A stretch of DNA of 64,000 nt from Clostridiaceae bacterium M8S5 (GTDB taxonomy: Bacteria; Bacillota; Clostridia; Tissierellales; MCWD3). How positions within the stretch are numbered: position 1 is the stretch's first letter; the number at the start of each line of letters is the position of its first letter. The notes below the pieces were generated by a model, which was given only the letters and a program-made list of their open reading frames with translations, was not told the origin of the DNA and made no database searches. Made by a program: the position numbers and the translations under genes. Positions 8,533 to 17,939 of this stretch are shown here, in pieces. Location: the NCBI GenBank assembly GCA_029227815.1, contig CP118523.1, positions 3,844,001 to 3,908,000 on the forward strand, given 5' to 3'.

Positions 8533-9680
8533 ATCATCTCTATAAATGCAGTTATTCTAGTATTTAACTGTTCTATATCTGCTGTTGAATAGTCTGTCTC
8601 TACACTTATATAAGGGATATTCTTTGCTTTTACAAATTTCTTTATTGATGTGGTTTCAATGGCATAAGTATGACAGGCTTGTAATACCACATCTACTACT
8701 GCATCCACTTTATATTCCTCTATAGCTTTATTTAACATATCTAGTCTATAATGATTTGGAGACATACATGAACATCCTATCTTTATATACTTATCAGCAA
8801 GAGCTTCGTATATATCTGGATTATTTTCATCTACTAGACCTTCTATTGCTTTAGCCCCCATACAATTTTCGTAATATACTACTATCCCATCATTTTGCTC
8901 TATAGCTTCTACTACTTTTTCTGTAACTCCACCTATTGGACATCCTGTTACTAATATACGTGGTTTCTGCTTTAGTTTATTACCACTTTGATACTGTTTT
9001 TTTATTTTATCTGTTAATTTTTCTATATCTTCAATGTTTTGTTCTTTGTCAATTTTAAATGTGCTCCCGTACAATACTTTAAGCATTTCTTTTCCTGTTA
9101 TTGCAGGTGGGTCTAATTTGCCAAGACTATAAAACTCTTTTAATGCTTTACGTTCTTTATTTTTCAAATGTATAGCGTTCTTAATATCTTTCTCTTTTAT
9201 TTCTAAGTTAAACTGTTCTTCTAAAACTTCTTTCAATTTAACAATTTCATCCTTCCACATCTTTAAAGACCTTTTGGATGAAGGATCATTTGGAAGCTTC
9301 ATCACATGTACTGGTTTAAATTCTCCCATGAGTTCAAACATTTTTCTTTTCCCATCACATGTTGTCTCACCTATGATCATATCACTAAAGTAAAAATACG
9401 GACATTTATCCGTTTTACCAAATCCATAACTTGATTTAATTAGTGGACATAGATTTCTTGGGAGTTCCTTTTCTGCTTCTCCTATCGTTTCATCAGATGT
9501 TGCACATAAAGACACTGTTGCGGCTCCCATAGCTAATGGTAATTCTTGAGGTAAAAATGTGCAAAATGTCCCTATAACAGGTTTATCGGTATCTTTATAG
9601 GCCTTTATTTTTATAAATCCTTCTCTTCTAGCTTCGGAAAATCCTTCAAATATTTTAGGTAATTCTTTTCTTACTTCCAT
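8529..9680 (-). CDS. Double-cubane-cluster / 2-hydroxyacyl-CoA dehydratase D-component family protein
   Basis: 383 residues from the ATG at 9680, preceded by GGAGGG; an in-frame ATG at 9692 overlaps that site and is rejected. Ten cysteines are visible (40, 59, 78, 93, 108, 247, 273, 303, 305, 336), several in family positions such as RNLCPLIKSSYG, VTGCPIGG, YYENCMGAKA and LQACHTYAIET. It is a single large subunit paired with one activator. That arrangement fits the double-cubane cluster proteins (and E. coli YjiM/YjiL) rather than classic dehydratases, which have two large subunits. Known double-cubane proteins carry [8Fe-9S] clusters and reduce small molecules; the physiological substrate is unknown. 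No CoA-transferase or amino-acid fermentation gene is adjacent. Confidence 0.85.
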   Translation of the reverse strand: MEVRKELPKIFEGFSEARREGFIKIKAYKDTDKPVIGTFCTFLPQELPLAMGAATVSLCATSDETIGEAEKELPRNLCPLIKSSYGFGKTDKCPYFYFSDMIIGETTCDGKRKMFELMGEFKPVHVMKLPNDPSSKRSLKMWKDEIVKLKEVLEEQFNLEIKEKDIKNAIHLKNKERKALKEFYSLGKLDPPAITGKEMLKVLYGSTFKIDKEQNIEDIEKLTDKIKKQYQSGNKLKQKPRILVTGCPIGGVTEKVVEAIEQNDGIVVYYENCMGAKAIEGLVDENNPDIYEALADKYIKIGCSCMSPNHYRLDMLNKAIEEYKVDAVVDVVLQACHTYAIETTSIKKFVKAKNIPYISVETDYSTADIEQLNTRITAFIEMI

Positions 9681-9925
9681 ATTTCCCTCCATGTAAAGTT
9701 AGTCTTAAAATCTACTGCAATTATACCATACAACAAGTTTGCGCCCTATTATTATAAGATATTGCAATAACTATCTTTGATGTATTATTTTTTTTAATCC
9801 AAATATCTTTTATACCTAACTAAACAGCATTGAAATATTAAGATGCCAAAAATAGAATAGTGTATTTAAGCTAATTAATACAATTGTGTAAAACACATAA
9901 AAAATTAATAAAAGATATAAGTAAT

Positions 9926-9962
9926 AAAAACTTCTGAATAGATTTTCTATCAGAAGTTTTTA
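9926..9962 (-). terminator. Terminator of the mannoside operon
   Basis: An 11-bp stem (AAAAACTTCTG with CAGAAGTTTTT) at 9926-9936 and 9951-9961, T-rich on both sides, lies just after manA. It can work in both directions, but the minus-strand operon ending at 9976 is its evident user. Confidence 0.75.
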
Positions 9963-9975
9963 TTTATACTCGTTA

Positions 9976-10950
9976 TCACTCAATTATTGACATAATTTCT
10001 TTTCTAACACTCTTTACATCTGGGATATAACTATTTATGAATCTCACTTTTCCTAATACTTCATATTTTCCTAGACTAGCAGGAATCAATATACTATCGC
10101 CTTTACATATGTTCATCGTTTCTTGACCATACTTAATTTTACCTTCTCCTTCTACACATGTAATAACATTAAATCTTTTGATATCACTACAAAGTTTACA
10201 GGAGCTATCTACCTCATAAACATCTAATGCAAAATGCTCGTTCAGACAATAATATGTCTTGCTATATCCACACATTTCCACTCTCAAGCCTTTGCTTTTT
10301 TCTCCTGTAATATCCATATTTATAACATCTAATGCTTTATCTATGTGAAGCTCTCTACCTCTATTATAGTCATGTACACGATAAGTTATATCACTATTTT
10401 GCTGTATTTCTGCTATTATCAGTCCTTCTCCGATAGCGTGAACAAGTCCACTTTTTATGAAGTATACTTCTCCAGCTTTGACCTTTATTTCGTTAGCTAA
10501 CGTTTCAAATTCACCTTTTTGTATAGCTTCTTTTAGCATATCTTTTGTGCAGTTATCAAACCCAACTATAATGCTAGAATTTTCAGATGCCTCTACTATA
10601 TACCATGCTTCTGTCTTACCTGATTCACCTTCTACCTCATATGCATATTTGTCATCTGGGTGAACTTGAACAGATAGTTTTTGATCTGTGCTTATCAACT
10701 TTACTAGTAATGGAAATTTGTTTAGTGGTACTTTTTGACCTAGCAATTCATCTCCCTTTAGTTTGATAAGCTCCTCTATGGTCAAGTCTTCGTATTTGCC
10801 ATTTTGCACTACGCTCATACCATGTTTATGACATGCAACATCCCAGCTCTCTCCTATATCTCCTTGAGGCAAATCATCTCTAAGTGCTGTCAATCGTCTT
10901 GAACCCCATATTTTTTCAAAATATATAGGTTTAAATTTTAGTGGATACAT
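9976..10950 (-). CDS. manA: Mannose-6-phosphate isomerase, class I
   Basis: 324 residues from the ATG at 10950, which sits 6 nt after GAGGTG; the in-frame GTG at 10959 is part of that site. It interconverts mannose-6-phosphate and fructose-6-phosphate in the cytoplasm. Zinc ligands of the cupin fold are visible: Gln95 and His97 in QVHPDD, Glu114 in TEAWY and His171 in GLVHAIGEGL. The length matches the short Bacillus-type enzyme. As the last gene of the PTS/mannosidase operon it would feed released or imported mannose units into glycolysis. Confidence 0.95.
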   Translation of the reverse strand: MYPLKFKPIYFEKIWGSRRLTALRDDLPQGDIGESWDVACHKHGMSVVQNGKYEDLTIEELIKLKGDELLGQKVPLNKFPLLVKLISTDQKLSVQVHPDDKYAYEVEGESGKTEAWYIVEASENSSIIVGFDNCTKDMLKEAIQKGEFETLANEIKVKAGEVYFIKSGLVHAIGEGLIIAEIQQNSDITYRVHDYNRGRELHIDKALDVINMDITGEKSKGLRVEMCGYSKTYYCLNEHFALDVYEVDSSCKLCSDIKRFNVITCVEGEGKIKYGQETMNICKGDSILIPASLGKYEVLGKVRFINSYIPDVKSVRKEIMSIIE

Positions 10951-10955
10951 AGTTT

Positions 10956-13625
10956 TCACCTCAAATTATAAGTCTTTTTAAACTGCAAATTAATTATTTC
11001 ATTAGGTTTTATATCTCGTATAGTCAATAATCCTGTATCGAAATAAGTGCCTGAACCCTCATATTCTTCACCTATATAGTCTGCTTTTTTAGACTTTGAT
11101 ACTCTTTTTATAGAAACTGGTTTCTCTAACATATTTACCTCTTGCACAAATCTATAGAAGTTAGGATTGTATATTAACTCGATGCTCTTAACCGATTCAT
11201 CAGACATATTTTTAACTCTCCATATGATGCCGTCTGTATTTTCTAATTGGTTTGATAATAAAGCGCTTGTAGCGATTCTATCTTCTTCAATTTTAAAGAA
11301 TACCTGATCATCACTAACAAGACCTAATGAATTTGGTTTGTGTATATAATGAGTAGTAAGACTATTTTGGAATTCATCTGCATATTTACTTACAACATCC
11401 TTATCTTCTGTTAAAAGTATTGCAAATTCAAAATTGTTTTGTCCTATCATCAAAGAATCCTTAGTTTTGATTTTAGCTCCTGAACGTCTTCCTCCTCTAT
11501 ATAGAAGATTCTCTTTTCCCATATAATCCATTGTAGTTAGCATATGAATATATAAATCTTTACCTTTTTTTATTTCATAACTAGGTATTCCTCTGTTAAA
11601 CACTGCTATATTTTCTCCGTATACATATCTTTGGGTAGAATAAATTGGATAATAGTACTCTTTCCATTTAGCCTGAGTATCTTCTGGTACATTTTCATAT
11701 CTATTTAGTCTTTTGTCATCTCCGAAGCTAGATTCTGCTATATGATATTGGTTTGAAAAATCTGCTACTTCAAGTGAAACCCTATGATTATGCGAAACAT
11801 TATCGACTTTCACATCTAACTCTACCAATCTACTGTCTCTAGTAAGTTTAAACACTCTTGTAACTTTATTGGTTACCAATTCATCGCTTCTTCCATTACT
11901 ATTAGTATCTTTATTTACTAACATCTCATTAGTTACTTCTATAAACGCTTCGTAGTTATTTATTACTTTTATGTTGACTTTCTTTTCAAAAGTTTTTGAA
12001 TTATATTCTATATCATTGATTGGTGGAGAATAGTCATATTCATCACCAGTATTACCAGATTCAACAATGTTAAATGTCCTCTGCATGCACTTATTGCTCA
12101 CTTGATCATGTATAGTTATACTTGAATCTGACTCTACTTTTACTGTTACTAATCCATTGCTTATAGAATCTTCTTTTACTACGAATGTGTTATCTAAAAG
12201 TTGCTGTATTTCCCCTTCTTTTATATAGTAAGTTTTAAATCCAACACCTTCAACTTCTGCTATAAAAGATATTTTCTTTCTAGTAACGAAATCATCTGGG
12301 TTTTCTTTAAGCCATAGACGATATTCTTTTAGATTTATTTTTTCTTCTTCAATTATTTCGTAAGGTATCTTTTCTCCATCACTAGTATATAAACCAAAAT
12401 CATCATATACATCTACTACTGATGTTACAACTTGTTTTGTCTTGAAACTGTTGTAATTGAACACTACTATTGGTCTACTTTTATCTTTTTTAAACTGTAT
12501 CTTCTCTGCAAAATTATTTATCCTTGATTTCATTAATGCCTTGTACATCTCATCTGCTTCAAATATTCTATTAATCATATCTTTGTGTGCTTCATCTGTA
12601 CATACGCAACATATTGAATCATGAGCATGATTTTGTATATACAATCTCCACATCTTTTGGATTAGTTCTTTTTCATATCTATCTCCTAGTGTATATCCCA
12701 TTACACTCATTGGTTCTAATCTTTTTTCTATCTTAGTTTGTATATCATAGTTTTTTTGTTTTATATCTGTTCTTGTCCCTGCAATAGATATGTGTACTCT
12801 TTGCATTTGACCTTTTCTTAAATCTCCTTGATATACTGGCAATGTATCTTTGTGTTTGCTAACTTCGTCAATATATTCTTCTAGTTTAGAGATTTTAAAC
12901 TCTACATCTTTGTACTCTGCATTTAAGTTGTCTATTGCTTCTGGCATATTAACTTTTATATTTGCTTGATCAGAACCTGCTAAAAATAAATATCTATTAT
13001 CTGTTGCACCTTTATCTAGATACTCAAAATTTAGATCTATAAACCTTTTAGCCTCTTCTAACTCTTCGCTGAGTTGAGACCCATTATTGTACCCAGCCCA
13101 GAGAGCGCTCATTAAAACTTCGCTCTTTGCTGTACCTTTCCATCTGAATTCGTTAGCGTTAATCTCTTTGTTATAGAAACCTCTCATAGCTACAGCACTC
13201 TCTATACCAAATGCATTTAGTATTTGAGGCATATTTTTAGATTGTCCGAATGAATCAGGTAAATATCCAATGTTCATCTTCTGCCCAAATTTTTTACTGA
13301 TTATTTCACCTAACAATAGATTTCTAAGCAATGATTCACCACTGGGTATAAATTCATCTGGTTGCACATACCAAGGTCCGATTATCAGTTTACCACTTGT
13401 AACAAGCTCTCTGAGCTCTAAATACATATCTGGTTTTATCTCTAAATAATCAATTAACAGTGATGTTTGTCCATCTAGCATAAATGATGTGAACTCTTCT
13501 CTACTATTAAGTACTTCTATTACTTTATCCATAAATCCAATTAATCTACATCTATATTCATGAAATGTTTTCTGCCACTCTCTATCCCAATGCGTATGAT
13601 TGACAACATATACTTTTTTATTCAC
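10956..13625 (-). CDS. Alpha-mannosidase, glycoside hydrolase family 38
   Basis: 889 residues from a GTG at 13625, positioned after GGAGGTATAAAA; a longer frame to 13646 begins before this site. The N-terminal HTHWDREW (His12 and Asp14, zinc ligands) and YLPDSFGQS (Asp124, predicted nucleophile) are GH38 hallmarks, and HAHDSICCVCTDE is the later zinc-site motif HxHDxixg. No signal peptide is present, so it acts in the cytoplasm. Next to a PTS and manA it most resembles MngB, which cleaves 6-phosphomannosyl-glycerate, though another phosphorylated mannoside is possible. GC content and codon use look like the neighbours. Confidence 0.93.
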   Translation of the reverse strand: MNKKVYVVNHTHWDREWQKTFHEYRCRLIGFMDKVIEVLNSREEFTSFMLDGQTSLLIDYLEIKPDMYLELRELVTSGKLIIGPWYVQPDEFIPSGESLLRNLLLGEIISKKFGQKMNIGYLPDSFGQSKNMPQILNAFGIESAVAMRGFYNKEINANEFRWKGTAKSEVLMSALWAGYNNGSQLSEELEEAKRFIDLNFEYLDKGATDNRYLFLAGSDQANIKVNMPEAIDNLNAEYKDVEFKISKLEEYIDEVSKHKDTLPVYQGDLRKGQMQRVHISIAGTRTDIKQKNYDIQTKIEKRLEPMSVMGYTLGDRYEKELIQKMWRLYIQNHAHDSICCVCTDEAHKDMINRIFEADEMYKALMKSRINNFAEKIQFKKDKSRPIVVFNYNSFKTKQVVTSVVDVYDDFGLYTSDGEKIPYEIIEEEKINLKEYRLWLKENPDDFVTRKKISFIAEVEGVGFKTYYIKEGEIQQLLDNTFVVKEDSISNGLVTVKVESDSSITIHDQVSNKCMQRTFNIVESGNTGDEYDYSPPINDIEYNSKTFEKKVNIKVINNYEAFIEVTNEMLVNKDTNSNGRSDELVTNKVTRVFKLTRDSRLVELDVKVDNVSHNHRVSLEVADFSNQYHIAESSFGDDKRLNRYENVPEDTQAKWKEYYYPIYSTQRYVYGENIAVFNRGIPSYEIKKGKDLYIHMLTTMDYMGKENLLYRGGRRSGAKIKTKDSLMIGQNNFEFAILLTEDKDVVSKYADEFQNSLTTHYIHKPNSLGLVSDDQVFFKIEEDRIATSALLSNQLENTDGIIWRVKNMSDESVKSIELIYNPNFYRFVQEVNMLEKPVSIKRVSKSKKADYIGEEYEGSGTYFDTGLLTIRDIKPNEIINLQFKKTYNLR

Positions 13626-13639
13626 TTTTATACCTCCGA

Positions 13640-14713
13640 TTACCAAGTTGCTATATCAATATCTATGTCTTCTTCATCTGTTCCTTGTGCTAACGCATTT
13701 TCGTCAACATCTTTTTTAAATAACACTTGCAATGCTACAGATACTCCTACTCCTGCTAATACAGCTAATATAAATATCATATGGTTATTTGCCATAGGTA
13801 ATCCAAACACTCCAGACACCCCTGCTGTAGCAACGCCTGCTCCCATCATTATAGCACCACCTACAGCTGATCCTATTACATTGAATGGTATTACTCTTGG
13901 ATCTCTAAATGCATATGGCAATGTTGCTTCTGTAATACCAACTAAGCCAGAAAGTATAGTACTTATAGCCATATCTTTTTCCATTTTGATAAACTTTTTC
14001 TTAGCTATTAATGCAGATATTCCAACTGCTAATGCTGGGACCATTATCCCTGGAAATAATGCTGCATTTACTACAAATCCGATACCACTTGGATCATTCC
14101 ATACCGCAAATACGAACGTTATTGCAATTTTGTTCAAAGGTCCACCCATATCAAACGCACACATAGCACTCAATATTGCTCCTAGTAAAAAGGCATACTG
14201 TGGCATTTTTGATAAAAGTATTAAATTTGAAATAATTGCATTGTTAAGCCAACCTACTGTGTATGCTACTGGATATGCCATCACGAAATATGTCACTGCG
14301 CCTGCTACTACTGGTATAACTAATGTTGCTTTTATTGCATCTAGTACAGATGGAAATTTCATTTTTTTCAAGTAAAATACCAAGTAACCTGCTAAAAAAC
14401 CTGCTACTGCTGCACCCAAGAAACCACTTGCCTTTGTACCTTCTACAACTGGCATAGAAGCAAGATAACCTCCCAAAAATCCAGGTGCTATCGCTAATTT
14501 ATCCGATATAGCGTATGCTATAAATGCTGCCATTATAGCAGGTATTAAACCCATCATCTTCCAAGCAAATCCATTCATTAAGTTTACCCATGCTATATCC
14601 TTTGAAACACTTTGACCTATCATATTTGTAACTGCTATTGTTATACCTGCAAAAACAATAAGTGGTAACATATATGAAACTCCGGTCATTAAAGGTTTTT
14701 GTATTTTTTTCAT
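13640..14713 (-). CDS. PTS EIIC membrane permease, fructose/mannosylglycerate type
   Basis: 357 residues with about eight to ten membrane segments, of the fructose-specific (Fru family) EIIC class. It carries the sugar across the membrane while the partner EIIB phosphorylates it. The stretch AGFLAGYLVFYLKKMKFP and the later GITEATLPYAFRDPRVIPFN are typical of this class. A GAGGGGT ribosome binding site precedes the ATG. EIIA, EIIB and EIIC are separate genes here, whereas MngA and FruA are usually fused. The neighbouring GH38 enzyme and ManA imply an alpha-mannoside substrate. Confidence 0.92.
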   Translation of the reverse strand: MKKIQKPLMTGVSYMLPLIVFAGITIAVTNMIGQSVSKDIAWVNLMNGFAWKMMGLIPAIMAAFIAYAISDKLAIAPGFLGGYLASMPVVEGTKASGFLGAAVAGFLAGYLVFYLKKMKFPSVLDAIKATLVIPVVAGAVTYFVMAYPVAYTVGWLNNAIISNLILLSKMPQYAFLLGAILSAMCAFDMGGPLNKIAITFVFAVWNDPSGIGFVVNAALFPGIMVPALAVGISALIAKKKFIKMEKDMAISTILSGLVGITEATLPYAFRDPRVIPFNVIGSAVGGAIMMGAGVATAGVSGVFGLPMANNHMIFILAVLAGVGVSVALQVLFKKDVDENALAQGTDEEDIDIDIATW

Positions 14714-14724
14714 TAATACCCCTC

Positions 14725-15030
14725 CTATAGTTTTTCTTCAATTTTTTTAATTAATGTCTCTGGGCTTTTCATTGCTGTTGCTACTGGTATCTCAACAACT
14801 CTTGCTCCCTTAAATCTATCTTTATTTGGTATATCTATACCTATTGCTAATATAACAACATCTGCAGATTCTATATCTTCTTTTGTTAACTTATTTTCTA
14901 CACCTGTTGCTCCTTGTGTTTCTATTTTTATGCTATGTCCCAATTTTTCTGCTGCATTTTCTAGTGCTTTCTTTGCCATGAAAGTATGTGCTACTCCTGT
15001 AGGACATGCTGTTACACCTACTATTCTCAT
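14725..15030 (-). CDS. PTS EIIB component, fructose/mannosylglycerate type
   Basis: 101 residues, a stand-alone EIIB domain of the fructose family. Cys9 in VTACPTGVAHTFMA is the phosphorylated cysteine and the following loop is diagnostic. It receives phosphate from the EIIA encoded immediately upstream and passes it to the sugar moving through EIIC. The short spacing (24 nt before, 11 nt after) and strong AGGAGG support a single transcript with the whole operon. Confidence 0.95.
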   Translation of the reverse strand: MRIVGVTACPTGVAHTFMAKKALENAAEKLGHSIKIETQGATGVENKLTKEDIESADVVILAIGIDIPNKDRFKGARVVEIPVATAMKSPETLIKKIEEKL

Positions 15031-15054
15031 AATTATCCTCCTTTTTTTGATCTG

Positions 15055-15501
15055 TTATTTTAATACTTCTATTATTTCTTTTTCACTACTAGCATTTAAT
15101 AGATTATCTACAAATTCCTGCTCCATTAATTTTGTAGCAAGTGTTGACAATACTTTCAAATGCGTTGTGCTAGCTTCATTGTTAGGGATAGCTAACATAA
15201 CCACAAAATCAACTGGCTTTTCATCTAAAGCTTCCCATTCAACAGATTTTTTTAGTTTACCTATAGCAATACTTGCTTGTTTTACACTATCAATCTTGCA
15301 ATGTGGTATTGCTATTCCATTACCAAAACCTGTTGTCGACTCTTTTTCTCTAATCATAATGTTTTTGACAAATTCACTATGACATTCAATTTTATCTTCT
15401 TGTTTAAGCAACTTTGCTATTTGCTCAATTGCATCTATTTGATTTTTAGCTTTAATATCTAGTTTTATTAATCTCTCATTTGTTAAATTTGCTATGTTCA
15501 T
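15055..15501 (-). CDS. PTS EIIA component, fructose/mannitol (Ntr-like) type
   Basis: 148 residues covering one EIIA-2 domain. His67 in GNGIAIPHCK is the phosphorylated histidine, accepting phosphate from HPr. It lies 67 bp downstream of the regulator gene; the gap may hold a regulated promoter but no clear ribonucleic antiterminator was seen. It is the first enzyme gene of the mannoside operon. Confidence 0.95.
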   Translation of the reverse strand: MNIANLTNERLIKLDIKAKNQIDAIEQIAKLLKQEDKIECHSEFVKNIMIREKESTTGFGNGIAIPHCKIDSVKQASIAIGKLKKSVEWEALDEKPVDFVVMLAIPNNEASTTHLKVLSTLATKLMEQEFVDNLLNASSEKEIIEVLK

Positions 15502-15568
15502 TCTAATTCATCTCCTATTTGATTGAGTATTAATGTATATGATAGATTACAAATTTGATGTGTTATAA

Positions 15569-17503
15569 CTACCATTTTAAAAGTCTTATGAATTCCTGGT
15601 ACGACTGGCTATTAATAAGTTCTAATACTCTTTTTTTATCGCCAACTATAGAATATAAGTTATTAAATATAATTTCATATTCCTCGCTCGACATTTTCTC
15701 TAAAGCCAATAACATTACTATCTGAACCATGTTTTCGCCCCATTGTATTGGCCTATCCAGTATTCCAACTGCTATCTTTGAAGTTATGACATTACCTGAA
15801 AATGCATGTGGTATTGCTAGTAAATTTCCTGTAGATGTAGATGATACGTTTTCCCTATCTATTGTTGATTGTGTGAATTTCTCACTAACGTACTTTTTAT
15901 TGTATAGAATATTACTAAGCATCGTTATAACATCATACTTATTATCACTTTGTATACTTTTTATATATAACTGAGGGTCAAACAATTCGTACAATCTACA
16001 TTTTTCATTGTATTGTTCAAAATTGTCTAAAACATTTGCTATAACACTTATATCTTCTTTGCCAAATAAAGCACTCACCTGTATTACTGGTATCTCATTA
16101 ATATCTACGGGTACAGTTGCTATAACCAAATCAGGCTTTTGTAATACAGCTTCTCTTTTCTTATAGGAAGGAAATATTCCTAATATTATTACATCCTTAA
16201 ATCTATTTCTAATCTTAGAAGCTAATAACTGTGCTGTACCCATACCTGTTGCGCAGATTATTGATATTTTCTTTATATCACCTCTGTATGCTTTTCTCTC
16301 CAATGCAGCTCCTAGGTGCATCGCTAAATATCCTATTTCATTTTCATCTATGCTGTTATTGCTGTATGCTTGTAATACTTTGCTTGCACTAATTGCCATT
16401 TCAAATGCATAAGGGTATTTTTCTTTTATTTCATCTAGTAATGGATTTCTAATACTCATATTATTTTTAAGTCTATTAATTGTTGGTTTTAAATGTAGCA
16501 TCAACCCATATGCTAATTCTCTATCTTTTGTAAAATCAATTTTATAAACATTATTTATTTCATGTATCATACTTTGAATGAGCTTAGACAATTCATTTGA
16601 TTTATCATCTTTATAATTATCCATACTAAATTCTTCGTATTTTATTGATTTTATACCAAGCAAATGTAATGTTATATATGCATTTTCACTTTCTGGTATT
16701 TTCACTATAAATCTCTTTTCTAACTCATTAGTAATCTTTTTAGCTATCTCATATTCATTCCTATTTTTTAAATTTATAAATTCTGATTCATCCATTTCTA
16801 TTTCTCTATTAGTTTCAATTCTTTTTAGTGCAACAGCAATATGAATAATAAGGTTTTGTAATGCTATATCTGAAAATTTCATTGAGTCTTTACTATAAAC
16901 ATCCAATATTATTTGCTTTATGCTGTCAGTATCTATCCCGAATATATCTTCTAAATTTTTAATGTATACGCTATCTATATTGTTATTTATATCTTTTATA
17001 TAGTTAGATATCATATATCTAATCTGCAATTCATCGCCTATTACTTTTATTCCATAGTTTGTTTTTTTCAGTAACTCTAAATTATAATTATTTAATAACT
17101 CTTCTACTTTTTCTGTATCATTATCTATAGTCGATTTGCTAACAAATAGTTCATTAGCTAAAGATTCTAATGTGATGAATTTTTGGTTATTATCTAATAG
17201 TTTTTTTAGGATATAGTGAACTCTATCTTTTGGTAATATTGCCATTATGCTTTTAGCCTCTGTTATATGTCTTTCTAAAAATTTGCTAGTAGAAGCATTA
17301 AAAGGCTCAATAATATATCCTATTTTGGGCTTTGATTTTATACAAATTTCTTTTGATTCTAGCTCTTTGTTTAAAAGCTTTATATCATTACGTATAGTCC
17401 TCGAAGATACACCTATTATCTTTGATAAATATTGTGCTGTAACTATTCCATTAGATTTAATAAACTCAGTTATTATTTGTCCTTTGCGCGCATCGTAACT
17501 CAA
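15569..17503 (-). CDS. PRD-containing transcriptional activator (MtlR/ManR-like) of the mannoside operon
   Basis: 644 residues from a TTG start, chosen because GAGGTG lies 7 nt upstream. Domains in order: an N-terminal helix-turn-helix (IGVSSRTIRNDIKLLNKEL, about 25-45) with a second HTH_Mga-like segment, two PTS regulation domains with conserved histidines (LIIHIAVALKR; LMLHLKPTINR; LAMHLGAAL), an EIIB-like domain (ICATGMGTAQLL) and a C-terminal EIIA domain with His566 in LLAIPHAFSG. Such regulators are switched by phosphorylation from HPr and cognate EII proteins. It should activate the EIIA-EIIB-EIIC-mannosidase-manA genes downstream when substrate is transported. DNA-binding rather than RNA-binding is inferred from the N-terminal domain. 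Confidence 0.93.
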   Translation of the reverse strand: MSYDARKGQIITEFIKSNGIVTAQYLSKIIGVSSRTIRNDIKLLNKELESKEICIKSKPKIGYIIEPFNASTSKFLERHITEAKSIMAILPKDRVHYILKKLLDNNQKFITLESLANELFVSKSTIDNDTEKVEELLNNYNLELLKKTNYGIKVIGDELQIRYMISNYIKDINNNIDSVYIKNLEDIFGIDTDSIKQIILDVYSKDSMKFSDIALQNLIIHIAVALKRIETNREIEMDESEFINLKNRNEYEIAKKITNELEKRFIVKIPESENAYITLHLLGIKSIKYEEFSMDNYKDDKSNELSKLIQSMIHEINNVYKIDFTKDRELAYGLMLHLKPTINRLKNNMSIRNPLLDEIKEKYPYAFEMAISASKVLQAYSNNSIDENEIGYLAMHLGAALERKAYRGDIKKISIICATGMGTAQLLASKIRNRFKDVIILGIFPSYKKREAVLQKPDLVIATVPVDINEIPVIQVSALFGKEDISVIANVLDNFEQYNEKCRLYELFDPQLYIKSIQSDNKYDVITMLSNILYNKKYVSEKFTQSTIDRENVSSTSTGNLLAIPHAFSGNVITSKIAVGILDRPIQWGENMVQIVMLLALEKMSSEEYEIIFNNLYSIVGDKKRVLELINSQSYQEFIRLLKW

Positions 17504-17939
17504 ATCTATTCACCTCATTTACTATCTTCATTATAAAATACAAACTACAAAAACAAAATTTATTATTTTTCCATGTATATGCTGAAATCGTTATAATCCA
17601 GTTATAAGCTGTTTTTTAGCTTTGATAATTTCCGACAATATTTTACTTTTTTCGTTATCTTAGTTTATATTATATCAATATATAGAAATAGTTTAAGAAA
17701 TAAAGCGCGGTTTTATTGCTCTTTTCAAAAAAAGTTTTTTGAATTTATTACATTTTTTTCTATGACTGCAAAGTTAAAGTTCAGGCATGATTTAAATGGT
17801 AAGTATATTTATATATGTTTAAAAATTGTAATTATATAATTTGAATTTATTGTAAAATTATATAATAAAAAAGGTGATGTTTAATATTTATATAAGTTGT
17901 TAATATATTGGTGATTTTTAATATAAAGGAGGGAATAAA
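17504..17939. other. Divergent intergenic region between PTS regulator and Cys-rich peptide gene
   Basis: 436 bp, very AT-rich. It must hold promoters for both the regulator (minus) and the small peptide gene (plus); TTGAAT/TATAAT-like boxes occur near 17840-17865 but with poor spacing. TTCAAAAAA/TTTTTTGAA form an inverted repeat at 17724-17743. No frame with a ribosome binding site was found. Confidence 0.4.

Noticed and set aside
13560..14375. A 271-codon plus-strand frame opposite the PTS EIIC gene
   Set aside because: It is antisense to a gene with clear family motifs, has low-complexity Ala/Ile/Asn/Pro composition, and no ribosome binding site.
17724..17743. TTCAAAAAA/TTTTTTGAA inverted repeat
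   Set aside because: Made only of A/T runs in a very AT-rich gap and not placed after a gene; likely chance.
17763..17840. A 25-codon plus-strand frame upstream of the Cys-rich peptide
   Set aside because: No Shine-Dalgarno, no distinctive composition; not a credible gene.
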